DNA of 64,000 bases from Lumnitzera littorea. Lineage: Eukaryota; Streptophyta; Magnoliopsida; Myrtales; Combretaceae. Positions 1-11,266 of this stretch are shown one piece after another. The translations under genes were made by a program, and so were the position numbers. Below the pieces are notes generated by a model, which was given only the letters and a program-made list of their open reading frames with translations, was not told the DNA's origin and searched no databases. Position 1 is the first letter of the stretch; each line of letters opens with the position of its first letter. The stretch is from the NCBI GenBank assembly GCA_024138015.1, contig JAMXBB010000012.1, positions 21,855,882 to 21,919,881 of the forward strand. Reading direction: 5' to 3'.

Positions 1-1
1 A

Positions 2-108
2 CGGATATATATAACCTCTACAGGCGGCTGAGCCAAGACTAGTGGGGTTCTAATGAGAATAAGATGATATGAACTGTAAAACAGATATATATAACCTCCA
101 AAAGGCGG
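2..108. repeat. Two-copy direct repeat in virus leader
   Basis: The motif GATATATATAACCTC followed by AGGCGG appears at about 2-27 and again at 82-108, with a few differences. Both copies lie in what would be the viral leader. Function unknown. Confidence 0.6.
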
Positions 109-247
109 TAACACCAGCCGATTATGGGATTTATTTAAAAAATGCTAGATAATAAAGACTAGACAGATATAATCTCGTGGAATTACACCCAATTTTAATT
201 GGAGATTCCCCACACGAGATAGAATGTAAGAAGAGAATCAAACTGAT

Positions 248-253
248 TTTATT
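248..253 (-). terminator. Poly(A) signal of putative virus transcript
   Basis: AATAAA on the minus strand lies about 265 nt downstream of the expected start site. In pararetroviruses the signal sits close to the start, is bypassed on the first pass and used on the second. The spacing fits that arrangement. Confidence 0.5.
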
Positions 254-546
254 GATAAAACTGATTTTTACAAAACATGTAAATACAATAGCATAAATGG
301 ATGATCAAGAGGTATGATCAAGAGAAATGATCTTCCTACCTCTGATGAGAAGCAAACAATTATGCTTCAAGAAAGTGATTGGATGATTGCTAATAGGTGA
401 AGAAAGAAGAAGAAGAAGAGAGAGGTTGGAGATGAGATAAAGAAAAGGTAAAGGAGACGAAGGTTTTTTCTGGTGAGGAGAATTAAAGTAAGAATTGGAT
501 TTCAGTGAGGAAAATTGGATGCCTCCTCCTGATCAAATTGGAAGTG

Positions 547-554
547 TTTATATA
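547..554 (-). promoter_or_regulatory. TATA box of putative pregenomic RNA promoter
   Basis: On the minus strand this reads TATATAAA within GCTATATAAACACTTC, a strong plant-type TATA box. It lies about 210 bp downstream of the ORF2 stop and about 295 bp upstream of an AATAAA. The start site would be expected near 515-525. Activity is not shown by the sequence. Confidence 0.6.
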
Positions 555-765
555 GCAAAATTGGACTGACAGGGTACTGTTTAAAATAGTGGTTTTGTGG
601 CCGACAGAGTACTGTTGCTACAATAACAAGGTCCTGTTTGCTATAGTGGTAAAGCAGATTCTGATAATGATTGATTGATTGTGCACTGTGGTACATGTGT
701 ATTATACCGTATTTCTACTTTTTACAGTGCAAAATAATACAGGGATTTTGAATGATACAATTTTC

Positions 766-2160
766 TCATGGTTCTCCCAAATCTATGCCATAGCAGTCAT
801 CCTCATTTGTATTTCCGCTGTGGTGAGAAGTTGAGTCTGATTCTGAATTTGATTCTTGAACTGATTCTGATTCTTTGATATGATTCAGTGCTTTTTCCAA
901 AATTTGTTTCAATTGATCTGGAGAATTTGCACTTGCAAGTGATGATATTAAAAATCCCCTGTTGTGATACTGTTTTGCTGCTGATGGAGATGGTGGTGAT
1001 TTTGCAGAATTAGTCTTAATCCAATTTAAAATTGAATTCTTTTCACATGTATTCCACATTTTGAAGCTGTCCTACCATTTGATTTTGTACATTCTGACCA
1101 AATTGATTGAGTTTGATGATCGATCTGACTTGTATTCAAACCACCAAGCCATGACCCATGATACTCCGAGATGTATAAAATACAGCATCTCTTTTGGAAA
1201 ATTCTTTTCATGAGGTGTGGGATTGTAATGACTCAAGAAAGTATCAAATCCTTCCTTGGCATTTTGATGAATGATTTCTGTTGTTGCACCAAATTGTTCC
1301 CACTAGTGATTAAACCAAGTAGGAAGATTGTATGATAAACAATTGTCAAAGAATATTAACCAAGTATGTGTTCTTTTTGAATTCATTTGATAAAACACAT
1401 TCCACCAGGCTTGCTTATAATCGAAATAATTATAAGTGGGTCGGTGGTTTGGTTGTGCTGAAAATGGTTCTATGTTAAGTTTTGTAGCAATGATTGGATG
1501 AACTCGCCATTCTTTTAAGCTGATTACTTTTAATATTCGAGCTGTAGAATAACTGATCATCCCTTCTTTTTCAAAATGTTTGAACCTAATTGATCCAGTA
1601 TCAGTCAAAATTTTCTCATAATACTGGATTGTTTTGTATTGATCATATGGCACATAATAAAAATCTTTTGTAAATATTTTATTTGCAAAATCAAAAAGGT
1701 CCTTTTCTGATAGGCTCTCTTCTACTGAGAAAACATATCTAGAAACAGGTTTTATAAAAAATTTTGATCTCTGATTGAAAGGGATTGTTCCAACTGGAGT
1801 TGGAGTTGATATCTCCGTGATCTGAAAATTCTGATTTCTTCTTTGAGTTTCTTTTATCTAAGAATCTGATTGGGGAATATTTGGCAATGCTGGGATTTTT
1901 TGTTTTGATTGTAAAACCATTGAAATTGCATTAAGCAATCCAGGGTCATAATCCATATCAATTAATTTGGCAATGGCTTCCTGTGTTTGTGAATCTGATT
2001 AAGTGTTTGAGGATTTTGTTTTTGATGATGAAGATTCTTCTTTGATTGTTAATGGAGTGTTAGATGATTTACAAACATCTAATCAAGTTTTGATATTGGT
2101 TAATCCTTTTCCTGATGAAGAAGGGATTTTTTCCTTACCTTTGTCCTTTTTGGGAGGCAT
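766..2160 (-). pseudogene. Caulimovirid ORF2-like protein, broken
   Basis: One frame runs from an ATG at 2160 (MPPKKDKGKEK) to a TGA at 766-768, about 464 codons. It overlaps the end of the RT/RNase H frame by 26 nt. It is interrupted by stops at 2083-2085, 1999-2001, 1858-1860, 1303-1305 and 1072-1074. Between the stops the protein keeps family-like blocks rich in Trp and Tyr (EEWRVHP, YKQAWWNVF, THTWLIFF) and a Ser/Glu-rich acidic C-terminus. A second ORF of unknown function after the polyprotein is typical of florendoviruses; I recognise the style of the sequence from memory, not by search. Two of the stops fall at tryptophan-rich spots and fit G-to-A changes. It cannot make a full product. 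Confidence 0.7.
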
Positions 2161-3514
2161 CTCCCTGCAAGAATTCACGAGTAAGGAAGTCAGGAAGGGA
2201 ATTGGAAGATCCATTGATATGCTCTATTTCGAAATCAAATATAGAAAGAATAGACTGCCATCTGGCAAAAATTTGTTTTGATGCAATGTTTTGAACATCT
2301 TTTAACAAAACATTTTTTGCTGCTTTGCAATCGATTCTTAAAAGAAATTTTTGATTTAACAAATCACCTTGAAATTTTGAAATTGTTAAAACAATGGCTA
2401 AGATTTCCTTTTTGATTGTTGAATAATTTGATTGGCAATTATTCCAATTTTTTGATACAAATTGGACAACATATTCTTTGTTACCTTGTTTCTGTTTTAG
2501 AATTCCTCCGAATCCTAAATCAGAAGCATCTGTTTCCACAATTTTTGGTAATGATGGGTCTGCAATATGTAAACAAGGAATTTCTTTGATTCTTTGTTTG
2601 AGTAATTTGATGATTTCTGTATGTTCATTAGACCATGGAGGTGGATTCTTTTTTAATCTCTGATATAATGGTTTGCAAATCATGTTAAGATTTGGGAAAA
2701 ATTCTGTAACATAATTTAAACTGCCTAAGAATCTCTGAAGCTGATTTTTATCCTTGATTTCATTGGGAAATTTTTCAGTTAACTCAATTGATCTTTGAAT
2801 AGGTATTATGGTTCCATTGTGAATATTAAATCCTAAAAATCTGATTTTGGTTTGGAAAAGATTAATTTTAGTAGGTGAAACTACTAAACCATTCCTTCTG
2901 ATTACATTAATGAAGATTCTTATATGTTTAAAATGTTGATCAATATTAGATGAATATATTAGAACATCATCTATATAAGTAATTATGAAATTAATATAAT
3001 CATTGAAAATTTCATTCATGATTTTTTGAAATTCTGAAGGAGCATTTTTTAATCCAAATGGCATTACATTCCATTCGAATTGACCAAAAGGGACGGTGAA
3101 GGCAGTTTTGTACCTATCACTTTCTTTAATCTGAACTTGCCAAAATCCAGATTTCATATCGAACTTTGAGAATATTCTGCCTTGATTTAATCTATTGAGT
3201 AAATCTTTTTTATTGGGAATTGGATATCTTATCCATTTGAGAGAAGAATTAAGAGGTTTGTAATTAATTACCAATCTTGGCACACCTCTTTCAATTTCAG
3301 CATTTTTATTAACATAGAAAGCAGAACAACTCCAGGGTGATCTACTTTTCCTGATTAATTTTTTACTAAGTAAATCATTTATTTCCTTTTTACAATGATT
3401 AAGAACTTCTTGATTCATTTGTGAAGGTCTAGCCTTTGTTGGGATATTTTTTTTCATTAAAGTCAATTTCATATGGAAGATCCACAATATGTGATTTCCT
3501 GTCCCAAAATGCAT
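2135..3514 (-). pseudogene. Caulimovirid reverse transcriptase / RNase H domain
   Basis: This is the C-terminal part of the viral polyprotein, which copies pregenomic RNA into DNA and removes the RNA strand. The RT core shows FSKFDMKSGFWQVQI, MPFGLKNAPSEFQ and the catalytic YIDD box (residues 180-183 of this frame). RNase H shows TDAS (D329), E370, D395 and D442, so its acidic residues are present. The frame is open to TGA/TAA at 2135 but is shifted relative to the coat/protease frame upstream. The first roughly 20 codons of this frame are an out-of-frame shadow of the upstream gene; homologous sequence starts near 3454. The domain is intact as a stretch but cut off from its polyprotein. Confidence 0.88.
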
Positions 3515-5642
3515 TTGGGAGTGTGGAACAAATTGAGTTTTTTATTTCTGATTCTATTTGAGAAATTCTTGATTTCAAATTTTGATTATCCAGTTGATTT
3601 TCAATTTTTTTGAATGTAAGATCATTTTTTAAGTACATTAAATGATTTTCTTTATATCGTATTAAACAATTTAATTCTTCATTTTTTAACTGATTGATAT
3701 ATTTTGTTTGTGGTTTTGTTACGAAATTAAACACAATGTCCTTTTTCAGATACTGCGTTCTAATTCCATTTTCATTTACTATAAATGGTTGAATTTGATT
3801 TATGAATGGTGTTCCTAAAATGACATTCTTACTCAAATTTTTTACCAATATAAATGAGGTTTTATAAGAAACATGATCTTTTAATATTTCAGCATTTGAT
3901 AACTTATATTTGATACTTAATTTGCTTCCTGATGCAGAACTTAGAGATTGACTAGTTTTCTCAAAATATTTTGTTGGAATTAAGCCTTCTCTAATGCAAT
4001 TCAAGTCAGCACCAATATCAAATAAAGCGAGTGTTTGCAAAACAAATTCATTATTAATTCTGATTGAGACATCAATTATCCATTTTCTTGTAGTGATTTG
4101 AACAAGATGCATTAAATAATCATTGATTTTATTTGTGGAATTTTCCTCTTCTTGATTTGAAGTTTCTGATTCACTTTCTTGAATTTTTTGATTTAATTCA
4201 AATAATTCCTTTTGAAATTTTATTTGCATTGATTTTAATTCTTTTATTTCTTGTTTTTGAATATTGATTTCCTTTTGTAAATCACTGATTGTTATTATTT
4301 GTTTATTTTTCCTTTTATTTCTTTCAAGAATTTCATTAAGGTTATAAGGTAATTTTGGAGTAGGATTTGTATTGATCCTAAATTTGTTTATATATTCAAA
4401 TTTTTCACTGTCATTTGTCATTTGATCAATTTTTTTAAGAATTGCTTCTTCATTATCAGTTAGCATATTAATTTCTTCTTTTTCTGATTCTGATGATGTG
4501 GAGTCCATGTCATTGACTTGGATTCCATCATCGCTGTTATTTTCTGATGATGACTCATTTTCACAAAAAAATTGTAATATGTTTTCCATTGTCTGTTCAT
4601 CTAAATTTAATTCATTAAGTTTATTATTTATTTTACAAAAGTTTGCTGTGTGACCAATTTTTTTACATTTATAACATCTTAATTGTTTGTACGACTTCTT
4701 TTTATATTTTCTATCTTCAGTTTTTCCATAGTTTTGTTTGTTTGAAAATTTTTTAAATGGTTTTCTCTTGAAATTTCTTCGAGGTTTTTTTTTTGTACAT
4801 TTAGGACAGTTTTGTGATTTATGAGATGATTTTTTATAATTTTTTAATTTCTTACTGATAAAAGAGGGGTCATATTGAGCACAAAAATCACCAAGACTTT
4901 GATGTTTTAAGCGCTGTTCATTTTTCAATTGCTTTTGCAGCCTGATTGTGTTACACAAATTGGTTCCAATTTTATTAACATATGATGCTAATTCTCCATA
5001 CGACAAATTGTCATAAGGAATTTCACCATTGTTTTCTTCCCTGAGTAATTTTCTAACTTGGTCACCTATTAACTTTGGTAAACCAGCTAGGAATTTTTCT
5101 TTCCAGAAAGGTTGATTACAGTCATTTCTAAGGAATATCCTTTGAAAGAATATATCCTTGTATTGTCTGAATTCTCCTAATGATTTACATTTCATATTGG
5201 ATAATAAATCTAGGGTTTTATCCCTAATATGAGAAGGGTCTCCTATGAAATGTTGACTGATTGAGAATATTAAAGTATTGACCATATCTTGAATTGGTTC
5301 ATTATTCTCATCTAGAATTCTTCTATTATTTTCATCTATTTTACATGATGTAAGAATATTTATCCTCTGTTCTTCAGTGAGATAATTATCCCACCAACCT
5401 TTTAATTGTCCTGTGAAACCAGAAATTAAAAGGAGCGCTACTTGATAGTCAGTAACGTTTGGAACAGTTTTATTAGTGTTTGAGAACATGATCATCTGAT
5501 TAAGAATATTAAGGATTCTTTGTTCCGAGTATCCATCTATATTCCATTCATAGGTGGATCCTATAGAATATTTATTCTGATAATTATCATCCTTTTCTTC
5601 GATTAATATATCAGGAGGTGTTGCTCTCTGATAGTATAGTTT
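3429..5642 (-). pseudogene. Caulimovirid coat protein and aspartic protease region
   Basis: Middle of the viral polyprotein, open from just after the stop at 5643-5645 down to 3429; the first Met is at 5495 but is not the natural start. The N-terminal part has a capsid block (GFTGQLKGWWDN near Met-residue 26). Next come a basic region and a CCHC zinc knuckle (CYKCKKIGHTANFC, about 274-287). An acidic stretch and a Glu/Lys-rich probable coiled coil (about 395-445) follow. The retropepsin-like protease has DIGADLNC (about 493-500). Its active-site triplet normally reads D-S/T-G, so Ile at the second place would probably weaken catalysis. The frame matches the movement-protein frame, so this was one polyprotein. 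Confidence 0.85.
3447..3454 (-). other. Homopolymer frameshift in virus ORF1
   Basis: A run of eight T on plus (A8 on minus) sits where the coat/protease frame stops resembling the family and the RT frame starts. A one-base length change in this run explains the switch between frames. The upstream frame ends at 3429, shortly after it. Confidence 0.7.
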
Positions 5643-5945
5643 TTAAGGTTCTTTCCAATTGATTTTATTAATTTCATCATTGCTTTTATTGATATTTAAA
5701 GAAACATTAGACATTGATTCATTTATTGATTCACTATCTGATTTTTCTACTGACTCATTATTGATTGAATCATTATCTAAAGCGTGAATTTTCTCTGAGG
5801 GTGTATCTTCTATTACTACACCTTTTCTGATTAAAGTTGGGGTATCTATATTTAAGAAATTTATTGGTTTTGTTGATGAGGAAGTTTCTTCTTTTATTGA
5901 TTTGTTTTTTAGCATTCTTTTTCTTTTATCTAATGCTTTTAGGAA
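5643..5945 (-). pseudogene. Linker of virus ORF1 between two in-frame stops
   Basis: A short open stretch (about 100 codons) lies between the stops at 5946-5948 (TAA) and 5643-5645 (TAA), in the same frame as both neighbours. It is Ser/Glu/Asn-rich with a basic start (ALDKRKR), as expected of the linker before the coat domain. It is a broken piece of ORF1, not a separate gene. Confidence 0.75.
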
Positions 5946-7607
5946 TTATTGACTAGGATTTTTAGGCATTTCAAATGGTTTGAACAAAGGAGTATTTTTA
6001 TTGATTAAAACTTTCTCTCTTGTTTTATTAATTTCAATATTTATTGTATCTTCTATTCTATTTAATTGTTCTCCTATAGTATGTAAATGTTGATTGGTGT
6101 AATTATTTTGATTTATTATTTTTTTTGTTCCTGATCCTTCTTCTTCTGATGCATTTTTAAATGGAGTTAAACTGATTTCTGTATTTTTATGAATCATTTT
6201 TATATTACTTAATGGTGGATGATTTGATTCTATGATTTGCCCATCACTAAGTTTCCACTTATAACAATTATTAATAACATTGATCTCTTTAGATTTCAGA
6301 TAATAATTCTCGAACCATTCAAAGAAATATATCTGAGCACCAACTTCTTCCAGGAAATTATAATATTCCTCTTTTATTTTTATTTTCATATGACCAAACG
6401 TTTCAAAATACCAATTTCTAATCTTTTCATTCTTCTGAGAATTGAATTCCTGATTCAAGAGTATTCTATTTGGTACAAAGGATTCTTCTAAAATATTTAA
6501 TTCTGAATCTCCTAATTCTGAGAATGAAGGTTCTCCATGTTCTGGTTCATTAGGTTGGTAAACTGGTTGAGTTATGCCAGACCTATTATGAACAATTCTT
6601 GAAAGGGATGGATTTTCTTGAGTATTTGGTTGTCTGTCCTGTTGATTGTTAGTTTGATAAGGAGTATAAATGATAGGAGGAGGATTAGGAAGGTCTACTG
6701 ATCTTCTTGATGAAGATGTCATAGATCTTATTTCTAGTGGTCTTCTTGGCTGATCAAATGATTTTCTATTAAACTGAATGGTTACCTTACCATCAGGATG
6801 TTGTACTACATTTGATGGTTCGGTATTGTATATTGGTTTTTTAGGAAATGGGTTTTCTACTTCCCAATGTTTTGGTAAATTGACTTCCGACCATTGGATC
6901 ATTTTTGGGACTGATACATTGGCTTTGGTTAGATCTGTTTGAATAAGTAGAGTCTGACCTCTCTTATCCATTTTATATGCCTTAGAACCAAAAGCAGTTT
7001 TCATTAATTTGAAATATATTCTGTATATTACTACCATTGGTATTGATCCTTCTACCATTTTATAATTATGTGTTTTGATTTGAAGAATTAATGAACTCGT
7101 GATTGTTTTATCCCTAAGGGCTAGGGTGATATTTGGATGACACTCAAATTGGATTGGTCCACTACTGAGACTGGTTTCAATAGAAGCATGAATGGACCTT
7201 TCATATATTAATTCTCTAGCATCTCTGAGAACCATACAAATTGAAGTATCTAAGCCTAATTTGGTAAGAGGTTTTGCTCCTACTTGAACTAAGCCTAAAT
7301 GCATATAATTCCAATCTTTTGCATATCTCTTTATTGATTCTAGATTTAGGAGTGTGATTGTTGTTAGACCATCAGAAACAGGAATATCCTTTTCTTTTGT
7401 AGTTATAATATAATCGTTTTTTCCAAAAATTTTCCATTTGCCTATTTGATATATCTGATCGTATGATGTTTTTGGTATTTTCCATTCATCAATTGCTTTG
7501 TCAAAGTTTTTTATATGTATTTCATCTTGATTATTCAACATTGATTCCTCGGATTGCTCTGTGGGAGCAAAACTAGAAGAGGACATAGATCTTTTAAGTA
7601 AATTCAT
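5946..7607 (-). pseudogene. Caulimovirid movement protein region (30K superfamily)
   Basis: N-terminal part of the viral polyprotein, 553 codons from ATG at 7607 to TAA at 5946. The 30K-type core lies at about residues 40-280, with GLDTSICMVLRDAR and an FECHPNITLALRD block typical of caulimovirid movement proteins, which let virus pass through plasmodesmata. After a proline-rich middle, a second conserved part (about 395-465, with FFEWFENYYLK) leads toward the coat region. The segment has no internal stop, so this domain is the best-preserved piece. In an active relative the frame would continue into the coat region. I see no tRNA-Met primer site upstream of 7607, so the integration edge is probably close by. 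Confidence 0.82.
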
Positions 7608-7963
7608 ATTTTCAAACGAGACTAATTTTTCTAAACCTTATAGATCTAGATCACGAGACTAAATTGAGTTTAATATTGTGATTTCCAATCTACTTATTAA
7701 ACAACCCCCTATCTAAATAAAATCATATCATATAATATACTTGATATCTATGAGAAAACCCATACTAAATTTTTTTTTAATATATATATATATATATATA
7801 TCTTACATATATTACGTTAGAGGACCAAGTATAATATAAAATGATTATAATAACAACTATATAAAAAATGTAACTTCAAAAATTCCCTAAGCTAAATATA
7901 TTTATATATACTTATATCTACATCATTATAAGTAAATATAATATAATATACTTATCCAAAAAA
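7608..7963. other. AT-rich spacer at virus edge, no gene seen
   Basis: About 350 bp of AT-rich DNA with a (TA)n run near 7781-7801. No recognisable virus leader, primer site or gene. The virus-host or virus-transposon junction probably lies between 7610 and 7700. Confidence 0.5.
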
Positions 7964-9486
7964 ATCAAAACACTAATCGAAATTGGGCGAAAGGAACTAG
8001 ACTCGATGTACCGTGTACAGCGAGTGTACGGACAAAGTGGTTATTAGCTCCTGCAGTGATGAAGTGTGCTACAACAATGGACGGTGATGTAGCAAGAATG
8101 GGCGGCCGTAGCATGTACTGTAGTGTTTGTGGAAAGTATGATGAGAGTGTGTTGGTTGCTTGTATGCCGTGCATGAGCTTGATCTGTTCGCATAGACAGT
8201 GGCGATTAACAGTGGTGCATGGTTCGTGAATCAGGGGGCAGGGGCTATCTTGGAGTCTTGCCGTTGGTGGTATGCATACTGTGTATGGGTTATTCGTTGG
8301 TGGTGGTACAATGGTTCCATGTGAGTGGTGTAGTGGTTTCATGTGAGTGGTGCGATGTGGGGGATCATGTTCTTCGGAAGATCGGAGATGGTGGCCTTGT
8401 ACGTAGCGAAGCGCAGATAGAGGCTTGTCGTGCGGTCTGGTTAGTTTGTATGGCCGCGAAGGAGAGTGGATTGCAGTTGGCGTTGGTTTTGGTCGGCGAA
8501 GATACTACACGGTGTCAGATTAGTGTTGATCGAAAGCAGTTACAGAAGAGATATTGATTAAAGTACAACTTGTCTAAACTTGTCTAAATTGCCACCGATG
8601 CCGGAGAAGAAAACCAAAATGGATTGTCGGCCTACGGAATGCTAGATAACTTAATATAAACAGAAATAACAGAGCTTTTCGCCTTCGCTGGATACATAGA
8701 TTTAAACTCCGAAATAGGGAATGTTCATTGAAGAAGAAGGAAAGGAATAGCAGCTCACCAACAGCGATGGAACTCGGAGTTTTAGAGAAACATTCATGCG
8801 TCGCTGTCAGAGTCGTTGTTGCAAGAGGAATTAGGGAGTAAGAGAGGGGGATCAGATTGTGTTGGATTGTGAGGATAGATCGTGTGTGTTAAAAAAAAAA
8901 TTTTTTTGTTCCCCTTTGTCTCGAATGATCCGTATTTATAAATTCCGAAAGGAATTTTTTGTATCAAATCATATTTATTTTATCTATTTTGATAAAAATT
9001 AAATTAGATCTAAATCTTTTATATCAATTTAGATCCAATTTAATAAAAATTAAACTAGATTCGAATGATTTTGATTAGATATTTCAACTCACTTTTTGTA
9101 AAAAATAAAAAGATAGAAATAAAAAACACATAAGTGTTTATTGAGATTCGAACCCATAACCTTAAGTCATCTCAATATCAATACTCCAACACTTATTCAT
9201 TAGACTATTAGTCTATGTCTTGATTTTTATTATAGTTAAATTGTACTTAGGCCAAGCGACTCTTTAAAATAATTATTTGAACTAAGCCAAAGCCAAAGCC
9301 AAAGCCAAAGCCAAAACTATTTGTCCTTAAAATAATTTACTTCTTAAAAAATCTTTATAATTTTTTTCTTTTCTCCTTTTTTTTTTTATCTTCATCATTT
9401 TTCAAATTTTTATTATTTTTTGAGTTGAGACCCCATTTTAAAAAACTAAAACTATAATGACTAGGGGCAAAAATCGAGTGTCTACA
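7964..9486 (-). mobile_element. Tat/Ogre-like LTR fragment
   Basis: The right edge (9464-9486) reads GGGGCAAAAAT then GTGTCTACA. This is the reverse complement of the LTR start TGTAGACACC followed by ATTTTTGCCCC, seen at 37,224. A tRNA-like module lies 265 bp inside (9125-9221), as in the other LTRs. A GC-richer part (about 7980-8900) matches the composition of the same zone in the solo LTR at 14,733. The chance frames at 7965-8342 and 8219-8557 fall here and look non-coding. No left LTR end was found, so the left border is approximate. Confidence 0.55.
9125..9221 (-). repeat. tRNA-like module of the LTR family (copy e)
   Basis: A 97-nt block starts AAGACAT, contains GGGTTCGAATC and ends ATGTGTT, so the ends pair at six of seven places. 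It is the most diverged of five copies. Confidence 0.5.
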
Positions 9487-10556
9487 CTTAGTAATAACAA
9501 CGATGAAGAAGTTATTAAAGTTAAGAGGAACTCTAATGGGCTACCAAGTAAAGATGTAGTGTTTAAAGTATATTTAGAGAGTCATAATGATGATATTCCT
9601 CAATGTGATGGTTATTGCAAAGTGGAGGATCATGAGTTAAATGAACCCAACTACTCAGATTTCAAAGAGGAATGTAGTTATGAATGGTCAGGTAGGGAAA
9701 ATAGTGATGACCTTAAGAAAATGAGTAAATATCCTTTCTACAAAAAGGGAACTAGTATGCCTTTTTTTTTTTTGTGCTGGGATGATTTTTAGATCACTTA
9801 AGTAGTTCAAAAATGCCATATCGTAGTACGAGGTGAATGAGAAAAGGAATATTGATATTATGAAATCTAGCACATCGATAGTAAAAGCTCGATGTGGTAA
9901 ATTAGGTGGTTGTCCTTAGTTTATTTCTTGCGTTAAGAAGAAATAAATAGGATACTTCTACATTCACACTTTGCATGACCAATATACATGTGGAATCACC
10001 TTTCAGAGTAAGAAGGTAAGTAGCAAGTAGTTGGCAAAATGATTTGGTGCCACAATTAGGTCATGCCTACTGCTAAGCTTGCATAATTGAAGGAAATGGT
10101 GAAGAACAAAATTAGGGTGGATGTACACATTACAAAAGTGAAAAAAGCTAAGTAAAAGGTGTTGGATGAGTTTGTTGGTAAGTATATGGAGGAATACGAA
10201 AGACTATGGGATTACACTTATGAGTTGCATAAGACAAATCTTGGGACAATAGTCAAATTGATTCCAACCTAAATGCCCCTTACTAGTTTAGTAGATTTTA
10301 TGTATGTATGGATATATGTAAGAAAGGTTTTCTAATGGGTTGTCGAAAAGTGATGGGCTTGGATGGTTACTTTCTAAAGACCATTTACAAAGGAGGGTTA
10401 TTGCATGTTGTTGGTAAGGATGCTAACAACCAAATGTTCGTGATTACATAGGTTATAGTGGCAGTTGAGAATGAAGATACTTGGATATGGTTCCTTAGAT
10501 TATTGGCTAGTGACTTTGGCATGGGGCCAGTTGAAATCTGCCTTAATTGTATTTTT
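9457..10556 (+). pseudogene. MuDR-type (MULE) transposase, broken
   Basis: The open part 9457-9792 contains the N-terminal region (FKVYLESHND, then an acidic Glu/Asp-rich part). The frame then breaks repeatedly. Downstream pieces can still be read: EYERLWDYTYELHKTN, KVMGLDGYFLKTIYKGG with the likely first catalytic Asp in GLDG, and AVENEDTWIWFLRLLASDFG. These are hallmarks of plant MULE DDE transposases, which cut and reinsert the element. The gene ends at a stop near 10,556, before the rest of the DDE domain, so it is truncated as well as frameshifted. The first dozen codons come from the LTR end, so the ATG at 9457 is not the native start. A GRF gene follows on the other strand. Confidence 0.72.
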
Positions 10557-11266
10557 TAGTAACTTATCTATATAATTGTTGAGTTAACTGTGCAATGTAA
10601 GTTTGACTTCTAATGCTGTAGCTTATACTGAAAAGTGTTGTTAGTGTTATTGTTTATTGTGTTGGCTTAAATAGTTGAACTGTGCTCTTTTTATAGTATT
10701 TTTGGTGTAGTATCCTATGCTCTTTCTTTTGTCGCCATATAATGGAAGGCGATGTGAGTCTATCTCAATAGTGTATTATATCTAATACACTATGTGATTT
10801 ATGAAAAGTTATGTGGACTTTATACAGCCTTTCTTATACTTGTTCATTATGTCATAAGTTATGTAGACTTTCTCTCTTTTTGTAATGAATGAAATTAGCA
10901 TTTCAACCTCACAACTCACTCATTTCTTTATAATAATATAAGCTGCAAGTCTTCCAAATAAACCTTGACTACTAAAGCTCATCATAACGAATAAATAAAA
11001 CTTGTACGAATAATGAATGAATTCATAAAATTGTATAATCCATGTTGACACTTGAATATTCCTTCAAGAATTCTACTCTTTGATTTCAATATTTTCATTA
11101 TATCATGGAGACATTGCAATGTTTTAAACTAAATTTCATATTCATAATTGCATTGATTTTTCAATAAAACACAAAATAACATTAAGTTGTCTTCAACACA
11201 AAATGACATCTTACCTTGTTTAAAAAAAGGCCACATATTTCAATTTTTCCAAACTAATTACTTTGA
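10557..11266. other. MULE interior or spacer, no gene seen
   Basis: AT-rich non-coding DNA between the transposase and GRF remnants; probably decayed MULE interior. No terminal inverted repeat was identified. Confidence 0.4.

Larger units (their letters stand above)
1..765 (-). promoter_or_regulatory. Pararetrovirus intergenic region: promoter, leader and poly(A) signal
   Basis: This stretch follows the virus ORF2 on the minus strand and contains no gene. Read on minus, it holds a TATA box (547-554), then a CT-rich segment (plus-strand GA-rich tract around 400-427), then AATAAA (248-253). That order matches the promoter, transcript start and terminal redundancy that caulimovirids use to make terminally redundant pregenomic RNA. 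The far end (1-110) has two copies of a roughly 26-bp motif. The leader appears to continue past the left window edge, so any tRNA-Met primer site there is not visible. Role is inferred from position and motif order. Confidence 0.6.

Noticed and set aside
1026..1211. 61-codon minus frame in virus ORF2 region
   Set aside because: It is in a different frame from the ORF2 homology, which continues through the same bases.
1303..1653. ORF2 starting at 1653
   Set aside because: The codon at 1653-1651 is GTG (Val), and homologous sequence continues upstream to the ATG at 2160.
2003..2281. 92-codon plus-strand frame in the virus
   Set aside because: It lies antisense to ORF2 and RNase H; shadow.
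8219..8557. 112-codon frame with hydrophobic start, in a GC-richer island
   Set aside because: It lies in the GC-richer zone of an LTR fragment, has an overlapping frame on the other strand (7965-8342) and no domain; compositional shadow.
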